The translations under genes and the position numbers were made by a program. Under the pieces are notes generated by a model. It saw only the letters and a list, made by a program, of their open reading frames with translations, was not told the DNA's origin and did no database searches. Shown piece after piece: positions 1 to 10,926 of a stretch of DNA of 64,000 nucleotides (position 1 is its first letter; each line of letters opens with the position of its first letter). Origin of the DNA: Adiantum capillus-veneris (taxonomy: Eukaryota; Streptophyta; Polypodiopsida; Polypodiales; Pteridaceae); contig CM043969.1 in assembly GCA_014529385.2 (NCBI GenBank), forward strand, positions 12,916,648 through 12,980,647, read 5' to 3'.

Positions 1-2082
1 TGGCCTCTACCTCAGCTTTCTTGCGCTCTCTGATAAAGTTGGCCACCTCAGGCAAGGTTTTTCTGATATCTCCAGCTCTATAATCATCTTCTGAATTCTA
101 TCACAAATTTTCACATGAATTTATTCTCTCTCTTGGTCAGACTCATTGTCAGAGGTTGAAGAACTGGTATCTTCACACTGCCATTCCTCTTTTGCAGTCC
201 TTCCACTCTTTCCATCCACTTTCAGTTCATCAGCTAGTACATGTACCACAGCCAGCATGGTCTCAGTTATGGCTGGTACTAACTGATCTTTATCAGTCGA
301 TTGGGCTGGTATCCTCTGAATGACTCTAGCTTCGGAACTTTCTGGCTACTCTGGTAGCTTCTTGGCTAAATCCTCCGTGATTTTAGCCGCTAGTTCCCTC
401 TGCTCTTGCCACTCATCTACCACCTTTTCTTTACCTTTGGCCTTCCAAACATCTCTTTGTTGATCCCACTTGTTGTTGTTAGGATTGACTGGTGCTTTTG
501 AAGTGTCTAGGATTTCTTCAATGACTACACCCTTGCTTCTAGTAACTACCCTGACTGGGACTGGCTCTGGTGCCTTAGCCTCATTAGTAGTAGTTACAGG
601 TGCATCTGGGCATTGGGCTGCAAAATGGCCATACTTACCACAAGTATAGCAATTCATGCTCCTATTCTGAAAGTTGCCTTGTCCTCTGCCTCTGCCCATA
701 CCTGGTTGGAATCGGCCACGTCCCTGACCAATACCACTGGTACCTGGTCTCTCCTCTTGAACTACTTTGACTGGTTCTACCTTCACTGGTTCAGTGTAGG
801 CAACCACTGACAGATCTTTGCCTTTCTTAAAGTGGTGGATTTTGATGCCACAATTATTCCATAGGTGACCAAAAGCCTTACAGTAGGTACATTGTGGACA
901 TTCATTGGAGATATGGTCCTTGGATTTTCATCTTGAACACCAAGTCTCCATCTTTCAAACTGACTGTCTTGTGTGGCTAATTTCGGCAATCTGTTTAGCC
1001 ATTTCTTCAATTTTCTTGGTCAAGGATCCCTTCTTTGATTTCTCCTTTGCTCATTCATTAGAGCTGCTCTTGGAGCTACTGGACATCTCACTAGAATTAG
1101 AACTTTCAGTAGCAGAGCTACTGCTACTGGTCCTTCACTTCTTGTGGCTCTTTTCCTTCTTGGCCCGCTGTTCGAGATTCAATGCCCTTTGGACCAGATC
1201 ATTGAATTTCTTAGTAGGGGCTGGTACCTCTTGTTCCCTAAGCTTTTTGCTTCTGAACCCATTCAGGAACCGTGCCCTCAACCTCTTCTTAGATGGCGGT
1301 TCCTGTATAACTGCCTGGTTAGCTCCCTGATCTTTTCCACATAACTGTAGACCGATAAATTTCTCTGTTTGATCTTATCTAATTCACTGAGAATATCTTC
1401 GTCCCCTCTATTGTCGGAATATTCCAACCTGAAGGCTTTGAGAAATTTGTTATATGATCTGAGCTGGCAGGCCGGGTAATGGTAATGCCATTTCCTCGCT
1501 GCCTCCTTCAAGGTTTGTGGAAAATATTCCCCCCAATAATCTTCATCAATATTTTTCAGTTTAGTATACTGCTGGAAAGCCTGTATGTGAACGTCTGGAT
1601 CATCCTTCTTCCCTCCCTTGAATATTGGAAAAGAAATCTTCAAGGAAGCTGTGTAATCATTCCGATTACTAGTGATCCTACCACTTCTCTTCTTGGATTC
1701 AGAATGACGCTTGGGAGTCTTCTTGCAATTTTCAATGTTAGCATCCCAATCAATCTCTGTCTCTGTCTTAGTGTCAGTGTCTTCTTTGGTTTTTCTGCTA
1801 GAAGTACGGTGACTACCTTTACTTCCCTTGGTATCCTTATCTCTCTGCCGGGACCGAGAACTCTTGGAACTCTTGGCCTTCCGTGCTTCCCGTTCTACCC
1901 GTCGGCGTCGAGAATGACTAGAGTGTTGTGAGTCCTGCGCCTCATAAGCCTTGACTATGCTCCTCCTGAGCCTCAGTGTCAGTCATCTTCTCTTGCTTGG
2001 GGTCAGACTCTCTTCCTAACTCCTCAGGATTGGGGTCAACACGAATGGTGGATTTCCGGCCACAACTAGATTTTGGTGCCAT
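1..2082 (-). pseudogene. gag: E1 gag polyprotein, frameshifted
   Basis: The ATG at 2082 opens MAPKSSCGRKS. After about 45 codons this frame stops, and coding continues in another frame (Arg/Ser-rich, 1950-1650), so there is a frameshift near 1950. The gag core is at 1643-1278 (YWGEYFPQTLKEAARKW...FRLEYSD). A second frameshift lies near 1285 and a stop near 1135. Two CCHC zinc knuckles follow: C-TY-C-KAFG-H-LWNN-C (about 890-840) and C-YT-C-GKYG-H-FAAQ-C (about 655-615). They would bind the genomic RNA during particle assembly. The tail (to base 1) is rich in Glu, Asp and Lys and no protease motif is reached. Family: retrotransposon gag; confidence is high for the class, low for the lineage. 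Confidence 0.75.
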
Positions 2083-2144
2083 TGCTGAAGACTTCCAAAT
2101 GGGAGAAGAGTATTTCAGTCAATGAGCTTCAGCTCGAGCCACCA

Positions 2145-2700
2145 TGATTGCCAAAATGGAATTGGAGCTGATCTCTTAAGATAGCTAATTCCAGTGTTAG
2201 AAGATTTCATCTACTAGTGTAGGAAGATTTCAGACAGTTGACTGGACAGGAATCAGAAATTAGACTGGAATTTGGATACTGAAATAAGAATCATACTTAT
2301 GTATTGGAACTAAGGTTCAGATTCAGATTCAGAAGACTGGACGAGAAGTAAGTGTAACTAGAATATATGCCATGATTGGAATTACAGATCAAGATTACAG
2401 CGAATATGATTTACAGAGAGAAAGTACAGTCGACAATACTGCCAATGATTCTCAAGTACAAGTATAGCCAAGGCGCTAACCCACATGATAGCAATTGCCA
2501 ACCCGATTACAATGTAATGGGCCCTATTTATACACTTCGAGTTTAATGTAGTAATCACCATAGTAATTACTAAGTAATTTGCTGCCCATCTCCTAAGAAG
2601 ACATTCCCACACAGTGAACTATCCAGCGGTCTACAACACTCTCTCTCTCTCTATCATGCATCGAGACCAGTGCAAGATGACCCATTCCCGTGATATCACA
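2145..2700 (-). repeat. E1 5' LTR
   Basis: On the minus strand it starts TGTGATATCA at 2700 and ends CA at 2145, 556 bp, with a TATA box inside. It is followed by TGGTGGCTCGAGC (2144 downward), a possible primer-binding site. That site is not the usual iMet type, and I cannot assign the tRNA. The 3' LTR is outside the window, so the boundaries rest on TG/CA and PBS position only. Confidence 0.6.
2524..2532 (-). promoter_or_regulatory. TATA box of E1 LTR
   Basis: On the minus strand the sequence reads TATAAATAG, the plant consensus, inside the LTR and about 440 bp upstream of the gag ATG. Transcription would be expected to start about 30 bp downstream, near 2495. Confidence 0.6.
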
Positions 2701-2954
2701 TTATTATCCACATGAAATACAAGAACATGTAAGTGAATATGGTGGATATGTTTGTACAATGTTCTTGGTAGAAGAATACCCAAATATATCAATATATAAT
2801 CCTAGCAGCTAGGGATCTTTCCCATCTATAATTTGAAAGTAGTTGACGAAATATACCTAAACAACATGCCATACCTACTTATCTACCTACCTTAAATTTG
2901 GGAATTATCCCCTTCTCTCAATCTATGATACACGCTAGCAATAACTTCCCTTCT

Positions 2955-3815
2955 TCAATAGTTTTCTCTCTGCATTCCCTCTCAGATACGAGCAACAGAA
3001 GAGAGTAAGTCCTCTATCTATTGTTTACGTGGTTATAAGGGTCGTACGCCACAAGCCAGGTCAATAAATCTAGGATTCTAATGAAGCTATTTCCTAACAT
3101 AAAGATGTTCAATCCCATGACATATTTAGAATCCATAAACAACGTCTTTTTCCCCACGTTTAAGAGGCACGGCCGCCATCCATAAACCATAAATATGATA
3201 TGAGACTTAGTCTAAACTAAATAGTAATCTTGTGTCACATAGATTTGGGCCATTTCAACTCTTGGCGCAATGAATTTCTAATTTCACTTCTCTTAATAAG
3301 AGGGAGTGGAAGTTTCTCGACTAGTCGCGACCACCGATCCTTGACTAGCAACCTGAGCCAGCCCCCACTTTCCACCCCACACTCATACTTTTTAACACAC
3401 TATTTTACATATACAAACAGTGTTCCTTAATTAATTTCAAACACAGGTTCTTTTATACAGCCCTTCAAACAATACCAAAACAATTCAAACAAGGCCTAAT
3501 GAAGACAACCCTATACCTCAACAAAAAAACTTTTCCAATTTCTTATGAGTTTGCTGCTACCCGTGGACTTTCTCTGTCTAACCAACAGAGTCTTTGCAAA
3601 GGATTTGTTTGCTAACTTCAAATTGCGCAACCTTCCCATCTCGCTAACCACGAAGCATCCCGCTACCGGCAAGGTATCTTGCTAACCGGCAGGCATCCCG
3701 CTACCTACGAGGCATCCCCCTAATCGCGAGGCATCTTGCTAACCGCGAGGCATTCCGCTACCCACATGGAATCGCGCTAACCGCGAGGAATGAAAGAGAG
3801 CCGATAGCCTCAATT
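2955..3815 (-). repeat. LTR family A, orphan copy joined to broken RT
   Basis: This stretch is the reverse-complement relative of 9840-10344 plus 19265-19640: the same blocks occur in the same order (19-bp repeat array, TATA region, purine tract near 3300, segment with the GAGCAACA motif near 2990). It keeps the empty site (near 3345-3360) where the other copy carries the 8.9-kb E6 insertion. A TATA-like TATAAAA lies at about 3452-3458 on the minus strand. At 3815 it abuts RT coding sequence of E2. The 250 bases between it and E1 (2701-2950) are AT-rich and show nothing I recognise. Confidence 0.65.
3644..3793. repeat. 19-bp minisatellite in LTR family A
   Basis: About eight degenerate tandem copies of the 19-bp unit CTAACCGCGAGGCATCCCG. 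A related array occurs in the other family A copy at 9915-10027 in the opposite orientation. The array lies upstream of the TATA box, in U3, where tandem repeats often act as enhancers; that role is an inference. Confidence 0.8.
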
Positions 3816-4054
3816 TAGAGAATTTGCGATGCCCAAGGCAAAGTGCTAGGTCTAATGAAACGACAGGCGAGGTAGTCATCCAATTGATTCTCAACCTCCT
3901 TGGCCTCACTAGCACTCATACGATAAGGTGGTTTACTTACCGGTTTCGTGCTTGACAGAACATCTATGCCATGTTTCACATCACGTGTAGGGGATAAACC
4001 GGGCGGTAAATCACTTAAGAATACATCACTATACTTCGTGACTAAGTGACTCAA
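3815..4054 (-). pseudogene. pol: E2 reverse transcriptase, N-terminal fragment
   Basis: The 79-residue frame contains the typical start of gypsy RT: a YSDVF motif, then LPPGLSPTRDVKHGI and KPPYRMS, ending at WASQI just before the first catalytic block. Catalytic Asp residues are absent because the gene breaks at 3815, where LTR family A sequence begins. It is out of frame with the protease upstream. Confident as gypsy RT fragment. Confidence 0.8.
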
Positions 4055-4240
4055 CTTTCGTCGTGCAAAAGGAGAAAGTAAACTAGAGTTAGGCTGGATG
4101 GAGAATCTTTTAATTCCTTTAATGTTTGTTTGACAGTAGTTGCATGTTGCTCAATGTAATCAAAATTGAGAGCACTTTGCTCTTTAGAATTGTTAGCACT
4201 TTGCTTTTCATTAAAATTAATTGCACTTTGCATACCATAA

Positions 4241-4729
4241 CTAAACTTCCACATCACTTTGATCTTGAGAATTCGCAAGACTTGGAGACAAGCAGTAACA
4301 CAAATATATTGAAGATCTATTAAATCTACTTTCTATAAAATAGAAAGCTCGGTTGTATATATAAGAGGTGTATATGGTATATTTTCCAAAGCACATGTTT
4401 ACAAAGGATAAGGAGTTGTCTTCACAACTAGTGTGCAATGTGTTTCCTAAACCATGCAGCCACTCTCGTCCTAAAACTACATCAGCAAAATCCATGTTCA
4501 TAACTTGAGAGTCAAGGGTCATCGTATGATCTTGAACAATAAGCTCAACCCCTTGAACTACCGTGTCCCATACTTCTTTATCATTTCCATACATTTGTTC
4601 TATCACATAATTGTGGGAGCAGGGAGTCTGTGTAAGCTTCAATTTGTTGACTAGCTTATAGTTCAAGAAGTTGTGAGTTGCACCATAATCCACTAAAACT
4701 AAAACACGTTGTCCGGTTAATAGTACCAT
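4241..4729 (-). pseudogene. pol: E2 retroviral-type aspartic protease
   Basis: The motif VLVLVDYGATHNFLNYKL is the gypsy protease active site, normally D-S-G-A-T-H-N-F; here Ser is replaced by Tyr. The later VVLGREWLHGLG matches the second conserved block of the fold (I-L-G-x-x-W-L). The protease would mature the Gag-Pol precursor. With the altered triad and the frame breaks on both sides it is probably inactive. Confidence 0.75.
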
Positions 4730-4739
4730 GCATGAGAAC

Positions 4740-5925
4740 TAACTCATGTGGGGGCCAAAGGTGGGCTGCCACATTGAAACAGGCACACAGCACTTGTGCT
4801 TTTCTTCCATATGAAGAACCTCTACATCACAATATTTAGGAGATGAATCTAATGTGAGGCGTTGCACTGTGTGCATGGCCTTTTCTTTGCCTTGCAAAAG
4901 AGGACAATCCTTCTTGTTATGGTTGTCCAAAAGACATGTGAAACACAAATTGTGTTTCTTTGCACGCTCAAAATGGGCAGTGGTTCTGAGAGACCCACAT
5001 GGAGTATCTTGTGATTGCTTAGGCTGCTTAGCCTCTTGTGGGCGCGGAGAGGTATATTGTCTCTTGTTCCTCTTGGAACGTTTGGGAGATCTACCTTTCC
5101 ATTGGCTCTTAGCCGAATTGCTCTTAGCAAATGTATTCTTAGAGTAGGGAACATTTCCCTTCCTCTCTTGTCATCATCATATCTTTGGGCATGAACGATG
5201 GCTTCTTCCAAAGTTTTTGGATGTTGGGTCTTGACATGAAGACGATAGTCTTTGTCAAGACCCCTATTAAAATGTTGTATCTTTTGGAATTCATCTAAAC
5301 CTTCTAGTCTTAATATGATTTCCAAATAATTAGAAAGATATTGAGTGAGAGAGAGGTTAGTCATGCGGCATGCATCCCATGCTAACCAATTCTTATCTTC
5401 TTCATTGGAGTCCAAAAACTCTTTGGAGAAAGAAGTTTGAAACGCAGCCCAAGAAGATGGAGGACGAGCATCTATTGGAAATGTCATCCACCATTTATAG
5501 GCCTTGCCTTTAAGAGATATACTTGTTTCCACAACTATCTTAATATCTGGGGTGTGTCTTAGCCTATGAATATCACTCCATTTGTGTAAGAACGTATTGA
5601 TCGCATCCTTGTTGCGATCACGCTCATCATCGTGAAACTCAAGAATGGTGATATTGTTAAGTAATGCATTGCTACCTTCTGCATCTTCTGAAGCACTTGC
5701 CTCATGGACTCCTTGAGTTGTGTGAGCTTGGGCTCCTTGATCCGTCTGTGAATTCATAAATTTCACAAGTAGCTCAGTAAGGTTTGTAACATTTTCATTT
5801 AGTGCAAAGAGGTTGCGTTCAAGTATGCTTTGGAAATTTTCCAAATTCTTGAAACCAGCCATATCTACAAGGCCATGATCTCCTAGATCACCATCGTTAT
5901 CCATATTAATATCAACATCATCCAT
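4740..5925 (-). pseudogene. gag: E2 gag, frameshifted
   Basis: From the ATG at 5925 (MDDVDINMDN) the frame holds an acidic N-terminus, then the retrotransposon gag core (WSDIHRLRHTPDIKIV...KAYKWWMTFP...FSKEF). A frameshift near 5150 moves the zinc knuckle C-FT-C-LLDN-H-NKKD-C (4948-4890) into another frame. An upstream ATG at 5992 (MANEDI) is out of frame by an indel, so the original start may have been there. The product would coat genomic RNA in cytoplasmic particles; this copy cannot make it intact. Confidence 0.8.
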
Positions 5926-6649
5926 GGTGACTAGATTTTGATGTGCATGCTCAAAATCAAGTGTGTGTAGGTAGAATATCCTCGTTGGCCATGGTAAACA
6001 CACCCTAATGCAGAGAGAGAAAAACGTCAACTTGTACCTTGTAAAGATTAAAGTCTTTGTGTTTTGTTCTTTGTAAGAGCACTTTCGTTGATTCTTAACA
6101 AAAACTCATTGTTTTTTTAAGGTTTTTATTCACTTGTGAAGCTTCTTCCTTGAAGAAAAAAAAAATTTGGAAGAAAACTTGACTTTCTCTAAGAAGGAAG
6201 TATTAAGCTACTTCCTTGAAGTTTGTAGCTTCCCTTCCCTTCTAGTTTTCTTTGTCAATTTAAGTAAGCTATCTTTTCTTGTTGTATACAACAAGGCTCA
6301 ATAGCTTGGATAGTAGGGTGTTGGCCTCTTACTCATGGGGTGGGCTCAACCCTTCTTCATGCAAGGGTTTAGAGGGACTTCCCATGCATGCAACCAACAG
6401 CAACAACGGAGCCTCGGTGTCATAGATTTTTCGACCAAGTTTTCATTGGTCGCCCGTTGTGGAGGATGAAGGTGGGGCGGCTACGGCTCACGGGCTGGCC
6501 TCCCGTGCTATGCACAAAACTCTGTGCATGTCTTTCTTTTTGCTTCATTGTGGAGGGCATGCATGTTTCCCATCTGTTGCCTGCGGATTGTGAGAGAGAA
6601 GACGCACGTCGCATGCACGTGCAACCCACTTTTCCCCTTTTCCAAAATA

Positions 6650-6661
6650 GCTCAGATACCA
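6650..6661 (-). other. E2 primer-binding site (iMet type)
   Basis: The minus strand reads TGGTATCTGAGC, one mismatch from the classic TGGTATCAGAGC complement of initiator methionine tRNA. It lies one base after the LTR end CA at 6663. It fixes the 3' end of the 5' LTR. Confidence 0.8.
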
Positions 6662-6691
6662 GTGAAAGGAAATGAGTAATGTCATATGCTA

Positions 6692-6884
6692 ATCTCCATC
6701 CAACCATGCTATCTTATAGCCTCCTCCTCGGATACACATAGGCCTTGTCCATAGGACCCATGTCCTTACATTATCCCTCCCCCCCCCTTGTCTCCACCCA
6801 ACCATGCTATCTTATAGGCTCCCCCTAGCATACCCACTGTCCGGCGGTGCCGCTGGCCTTGCCCGTAGGACTCGTGTCCTTACA
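6692..6884. repeat. 98-bp tandem duplication in E2 LTR
   Basis: CAACCATGCTATCTTATAG recurs at 6701 and 6799 (period 98), and both copies end in TGTCCTTACA (6761 and 6875). On the minus strand each copy carries CTATAAGATAGC, a weak TATA-like motif. The duplication is absent from the E4 LTR. Confidence 0.75.
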
Positions 6885-7061
6885 AAAAGTAACGCTTACC
6901 GCTGTTCTAATGAGGTAAAAAATGCAACTTATGCATGAATATTGTCCCCACTTTTAAAGCTTAAACAACTTGCCTCCATTTCTCTTGGACTTTTCTTGGC
7001 AAGTGTCCACACGACACACAACCATACACACTTTTTGAGTTCACACAGAGTAAGTATGTGT

Positions 7062-7203
7062 TACTTTGGACATGTGGCCTAGCCAAGCTTAGAAAAGAAG
7101 GACTAGAGTCAACTTTGTAAATAAGGAAGGACACACTTTGGACATGTGGCCTAGCCAAGCTTAGAAAAGAAGGACTAGAGTCAACTTTGTAAATAAAGAA
7201 GGA
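7062..7203. repeat. 71-bp tandem duplication in E2 LTR
   Basis: The block starting ACTTTGGACATGTGGCC is present twice in direct tandem with a 71-bp period and almost no differences. The E4 LTR (near 54010-54060) has a single copy, so the duplication arose in this element. Confidence 0.85.
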
Positions 7204-7867
7204 CACATCTAACCTTAAACTTTAGCTTTTCTTTTTCAATTATTAAAAAGCATAAACTTACCCTTTATTTAAATTATCTTGAGTGTAAGACCTTTGCACA
7301 AACCTTTGGAGGCTTTATGAACCTGCCTTGGACTAGGGCCGTCATGTTAATTTAGGACATTCCAAACTAGAATGTATTGTGGTAGAATAAAACTCACCCT
7401 TGGGCTTTAAAGCTTTACCTCTTCTTCAAAATTGTAGCACAGTATTTTTGAGGTGTCGTGAAGCTCGTCGCAAAACTTGCTAAATTTAGACCTACTAAAT
7501 TTAAACTATTTATGGAAAGTTAGAAATGTATAATAAGGCTTCCCAGAATGCATACTTGAAGTCTATAATTACTAGAGCTTAGCATAACTACTTTCTATTT
7601 TTAGACTCCTAGATCTGCTTTAGGTAACTTCCTTTGTCATGTCCTTCCTTGACATGTAGACTGGAATAACTAGACAACAATTGCTCTTGCTCTTTTATGA
7701 ACTTCTCACCTTTTAGTCCCAAGCCTTTAACCGAGTCGGTCCATAAGCACTTAAATCAACTTCACATATTCTCTTTTATTTTTCTCAAATTTAAGTGGCC
7801 AAATTAAGATAGGAAATACTTTTAGAAGGCTAGACATTAATACTTTTAGAAGGCTAGACATTAATTT

Positions 7868-7921
7868 TTATGAGAGAGAGAGAGAGAAACTTTTAGAAGG
7901 TTAGAAATTAGTTTTCATATA

Positions 7922-7958
<37 letters not shown>
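7868..7958. repeat. GA-rich microsatellite
   Basis: Two GA runs separated by a repeated CTTTTAGAAGGTTAGA-type block, at the outer edge of the E2 LTR. Confidence 0.85.
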
Positions 7959-7979
7959 TGTGTGTATATGTGGTTGAAG

Positions 7980-8686
7980 TGTTAAGTATGGAGCTTGATT
8001 TACCCCTTGTAATTTTTTGTATTAAAAACTCACATTTAGAAGCCCCCTGTTATGAGGAGAAGCCATCGTGCGTGAAGAAAAATCACTCGTTGAAAACCAA
8101 AATTTTCACGGCCAGTCTCGCCGCAATATTCCTTTTTGCCGGAATATTATGGCCGGACAGTGGTCGAAAAGTGGTCGAAAAACGGTCGATCGTTTGGTCG
8201 GTTGGCCGGTCCTCGCCAGTAGTCAATGGCCGGTGGCGGATTTCAAAGGCGGACTTGTCTTCTCAAGGGCGGCCACACATGGGCAGATTGGAGAGTCTGT
8301 TTGGACTTGTCTACATAAGGACGGCTACACACGACTGCCTCTCATGAGAGAGGGTAGCCCTTTTGGCTTATAAAAGGAGGCCATTTCTACACACATTTTT
8401 GAGTATGAAGTTGATGCAACAAGGTGGGTGTGACGTGGTGAGAGTGAAGCAAGGTGGGAGGTCTATTAAGGGTATAATCCCTTTGTAATCTACTTCTTGT
8501 TTGAAGTCCTAAAGCCATTGAGTGGCTGCTTTCCCGTGGATGTAGCCTACATTGGGTAAACCACGTATATTGTGCTCTCTCTCTCTCTCTCTCTCTCTAC
8601 TCTATAATCTCTCGTGTGTGAAAATCTGTCTCTCTCCATTGATTAAGCTACTCAAATATCTATTTAGTTACATCTATTTCCTAACA
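7980..8686 (+). mobile_element. Solo LTR of a Ty1/copia element
   Basis: It starts TGTTAAG, ends CTAACA (TGTTA/TAACA terminal inverted repeats), is 707 bp, and is flanked by the perfect 5-bp direct repeat TGAAG at 7975-7979 and 8687-8691. Inside are a TATA box (8367-8376) and the copia-type U5 phrase CCGTGGATGTAG ... AACCACG followed by a CT run. No internal region or second LTR follows, so this is a product of LTR-LTR recombination. Confidence 0.9.
8367..8376 (+). promoter_or_regulatory. TATA box of solo copia LTR
   Basis: CTTATAAAAG followed by GAGG, the canonical plant TATA context, 388 bp into the LTR. It could drive rightward readthrough into 8687 onwards. Confidence 0.65.
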
Positions 8687-8691
8687 TGAAG

Positions 8692-9799
8692 GCCAGTGGC
8701 ACTGCAGAGTGTAGCAAGAAACAAGAGGAAGGAAGGCAACATGTGCATACACGCACATACACACAGAGACGTTAGATATGGTGACTGCGGTGGTGATGTG
8801 GAGTGTGTTGGAAGTCAATGTGAGTAGGTGCGTGGGTGTGCACATGGGCGGTGTGTATGGTTATGAACGCATGGGTGTGTTGAAGTCTAAAGGGATACAA
8901 AGTCAGAGAAAGAGGAGAGAGAGAGAGAGAGAGAGATGGTGCGGAGAGAAAATAGAATGGATGTGTGTGTGTGTGTGTGTGTGGTTATGAGAGAGTGTCT
9001 ATATGTGTTTTAAAAAAATTATTTTTTTAAAAAAAAATTAGGGGGATTTTTTTTAAAAATAAAAATAGAAATTTATAAAATTACAATTAAAGACTTAAAA
9101 AAGAAAACTATCTTTTAAAATAAGAAAAATAACCAAAAAGAGGTATTAAAAAAAAGTGGGAAAGGGAGTTTGTGTGGTGTGGGGGTGCAAGATTGATTTT
9201 TTAAAATAAATTACAAAACTGCTCAAAACATTTAAAAATTTGGCTGAGAATCTAAAAAATGTTTAAAACTACACAACAATGTCAAAATTAACCAAATTTA
9301 ATGAAGTTCATGGGCTTGCAATGCACATTCTAGTGCATTTACACACATAAATTTTAACAATTTTCTACCAAATAATTAGTAATTTAAAGCAATTAATTAC
9401 AAAAGGAAACTCAAAATTTACCAAAATAGTCCAAAAAATCATGAAACTCTTTCTACTCAAAATGTAGTATCAAACAACTAAAGATCTTACATCATAAAAT
9501 TGTCAAAGTCGTCGACCAGCCTCAAACACGGAAGGTAATCAAACATGTCGCTAATCCGTTAAGACAAAGTTATGATTCTGCATTGCTATTCATGATGACT
9601 TGGGAAGCTAAGCATAGGGAACCCCTTAAACTGTCCAAGAAACGTGATTCTATCACAAGAAACAAGCACATGTTTTCATAGATTAGTGAAAGAACTGTTT
9701 GTTAAATTATCACTGTTTGTTGAACTGTTATTGCTTAATAAATTGTATCGTTTGATAAGTGGTTACTGGTTGAATGAAGAATTGGTTGATCATGTTTGA
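8692..9799. other. Unassigned AT-rich stretch with GA and GT runs
   Basis: No frame here resembles a known protein. It contains a GA run near 8918-8936, a GT run near 8961-8982, A/T-rich sequence at 9010-9170, and from about 9660 a GTTTGTT-rich stretch leading into the family A LTR. The exact 5' edge of that LTR could not be fixed. Confidence 0.5.
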
Positions 9800-10344
9800 A
9801 GAATTATCTAAAGAGAAAAATTATTGAAAGAATATCTCTTGTTTCTCTCGGGTAGCGAGATGATTCCGCGATTAGCGGAGATTAAGCTTAGGTTATCGGT
9901 TCTCTTTTGTTCCTCGCTATTAGCGGGATGCCACGAGGTTAGCAAGATGCCCCGTGGTTAGAGGTATGCCTCGCGGGTAGCAGGATGCCTGGTGGTTAGC
10001 AAGATGCCTCGCGGGTAGGGAGATGGGAAGGTTTCACAATTCACAGCTAGCAAATAAATCCTTTGCAAAGGCTCTGTTGGTTAGATAGAGAAAGTCCGCG
10101 GGTAGCGGCAAACTCATAAGAAATTGAAAAAGGTTTTTTGTTGAGATATATGGCTATCTTCATTGGACCTTGTTTGAATTGTTTTGGTATTGTTTGAAGG
10201 GCTATATAAAAGAACCCGTGTTTCGAATTAATTAAGAAAAATTGTTTGTATATGTAAAACAATGGGGTAAAAAGTGTGAGTGTGGCATCCATGAAAGTGC
10301 AAGAGGAGTGGAGGGGTGGAAAGTGGGGGCTAGCTCAAGTTGCC
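9800..10344 (+). repeat. LTR family A, left part (split by E6)
   Basis: Homologous in reverse orientation to 3815-3350. It holds a 19-bp repeat array (9915-10027) and TATATAAA at 10203-10210. The sequence breaks after TTGCC at 10344, where E6 starts, and resumes at 19265. The 5' edge is uncertain by some 100 bp. Confidence 0.75.
10203..10210 (+). promoter_or_regulatory. TATA box of LTR family A
   Basis: GGGC-TATATAAA-AGAACC; the corresponding TATAAAA is kept in the inverted copy at 3452-3458. It points rightwards, antisense to E6. Confidence 0.6.
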
Positions 10345-10594
10345 TGTGCGCTCCTTGCCGCACTGTCGAAGCAAGGGACTTGCCAATACACCGTATGCGA
10401 GCCACAAACGGCTCCAAGCACACAACAAGCCTAAAATAGCAAGCTCAAGAGAACAAAGGGTGTGTCACTCACCGCTCTACGCTCGCCTTCGTGGTGGATT
10501 CCTCGCCGCGATGAAGAAGAAGCTGCAGTCGTGCCGCGCTCAACCGCTTCGCCGCCGTCGTGCCTTCGTAATGCTCGATCGCACACACACTCTC

Positions 10595-10625
<31 letters not shown>

Positions 10626-10914
10626 AGGAGGTGAAGAAGAAGAAGAAGATGGAGATGGAGCAAGAGCACTCTTCTATTGCACAAATGAGAGAATGAGTAA
10701 AAAGTAGGTTTAGTTGGCTTTTATAGGAGCTCACCCCATTCACACTTGGGCGTCCATGCTTAGCCAACTAACCCTAGCATGTTCGTGTTAGGGTGCGCCT
10801 CTCATCGGCGATCACTCTTACCCTTTTCCTATTGGTCCGACAAGCCCGGAACCTGACTCTATATAATACAACGTTTATAGATCATAGGGTGTCCGTGTGC
10901 CGTGAGGGTTAACA
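10345..10914 (-). repeat. E6 3' LTR
   Basis: On the minus strand it starts TGTTAACCCTCACGG at 10914 and ends GAGCGCACA at 10345. The TATA box TATAAAA is at 10725-10719. It is related to the 574-bp LTRs of E5. Confidence 0.95.
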
Positions 10915-10926
10915 TGCCCCCCTTCC
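10915..10926 (-). other. E6 polypurine tract
   Basis: The minus strand reads AGGAAGGGGGGCA directly before the LTR TG, as expected for plus-strand DNA priming. The same tract precedes the E5 3' LTR. Confidence 0.85.

Larger units (their letters stand above)
1..2700 (-). mobile_element. E1: 5' part of a Ty3/gypsy LTR retrotransposon
   Basis: Read on the minus strand the order is LTR (2700-2145), a TGG-starting candidate primer-binding site (2144 downward), a short leader, and a gag frame running off the window edge at base 1. Gag order, two CCHC knuckles and the LTR-gag spacing support a Ty3/gypsy-type element. Pol lies outside the window, so the lineage cannot be named. Gag is frameshifted, so the copy is dead. 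Confidence 0.75.
3815..7921 (-). mobile_element. E2: gypsy element remnant with family B 5' LTR
   Basis: Minus-strand order: LTR (about 7921-6663), iMet primer-binding site (6661-6650), leader with a G+C-rich part, gag (5925 to about 4740), protease (4729-4241), and the start of RT (4054-3815). RT then ends abruptly against an LTR of a different family, so most of RT, RNase H, integrase and the matching 3' LTR are lost. Confidence 0.75.
6663..7921 (-). repeat. E2 5' LTR (family B)
   Basis: On the minus strand, 7830-7310 matches 47440-47980 on the plus strand, and 7310-6960 matches 53870-54230; these are the two halves of the E4 3' LTR. The LTR thus begins near 7921 and ends at 6663 beside the primer-binding site. 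It contains two internal tandem duplications, entered separately, and a GA run at its 5' edge. Confidence 0.7.

Noticed and set aside
10242-10707. Small frames over the E6 and E5 LTRs (Ser/Thr/His- and Lys/Glu-rich)
   Set aside because: They recur in every LTR copy and lie over GAAGAA, CT and CA runs; LTRs are regulatory, not coding.
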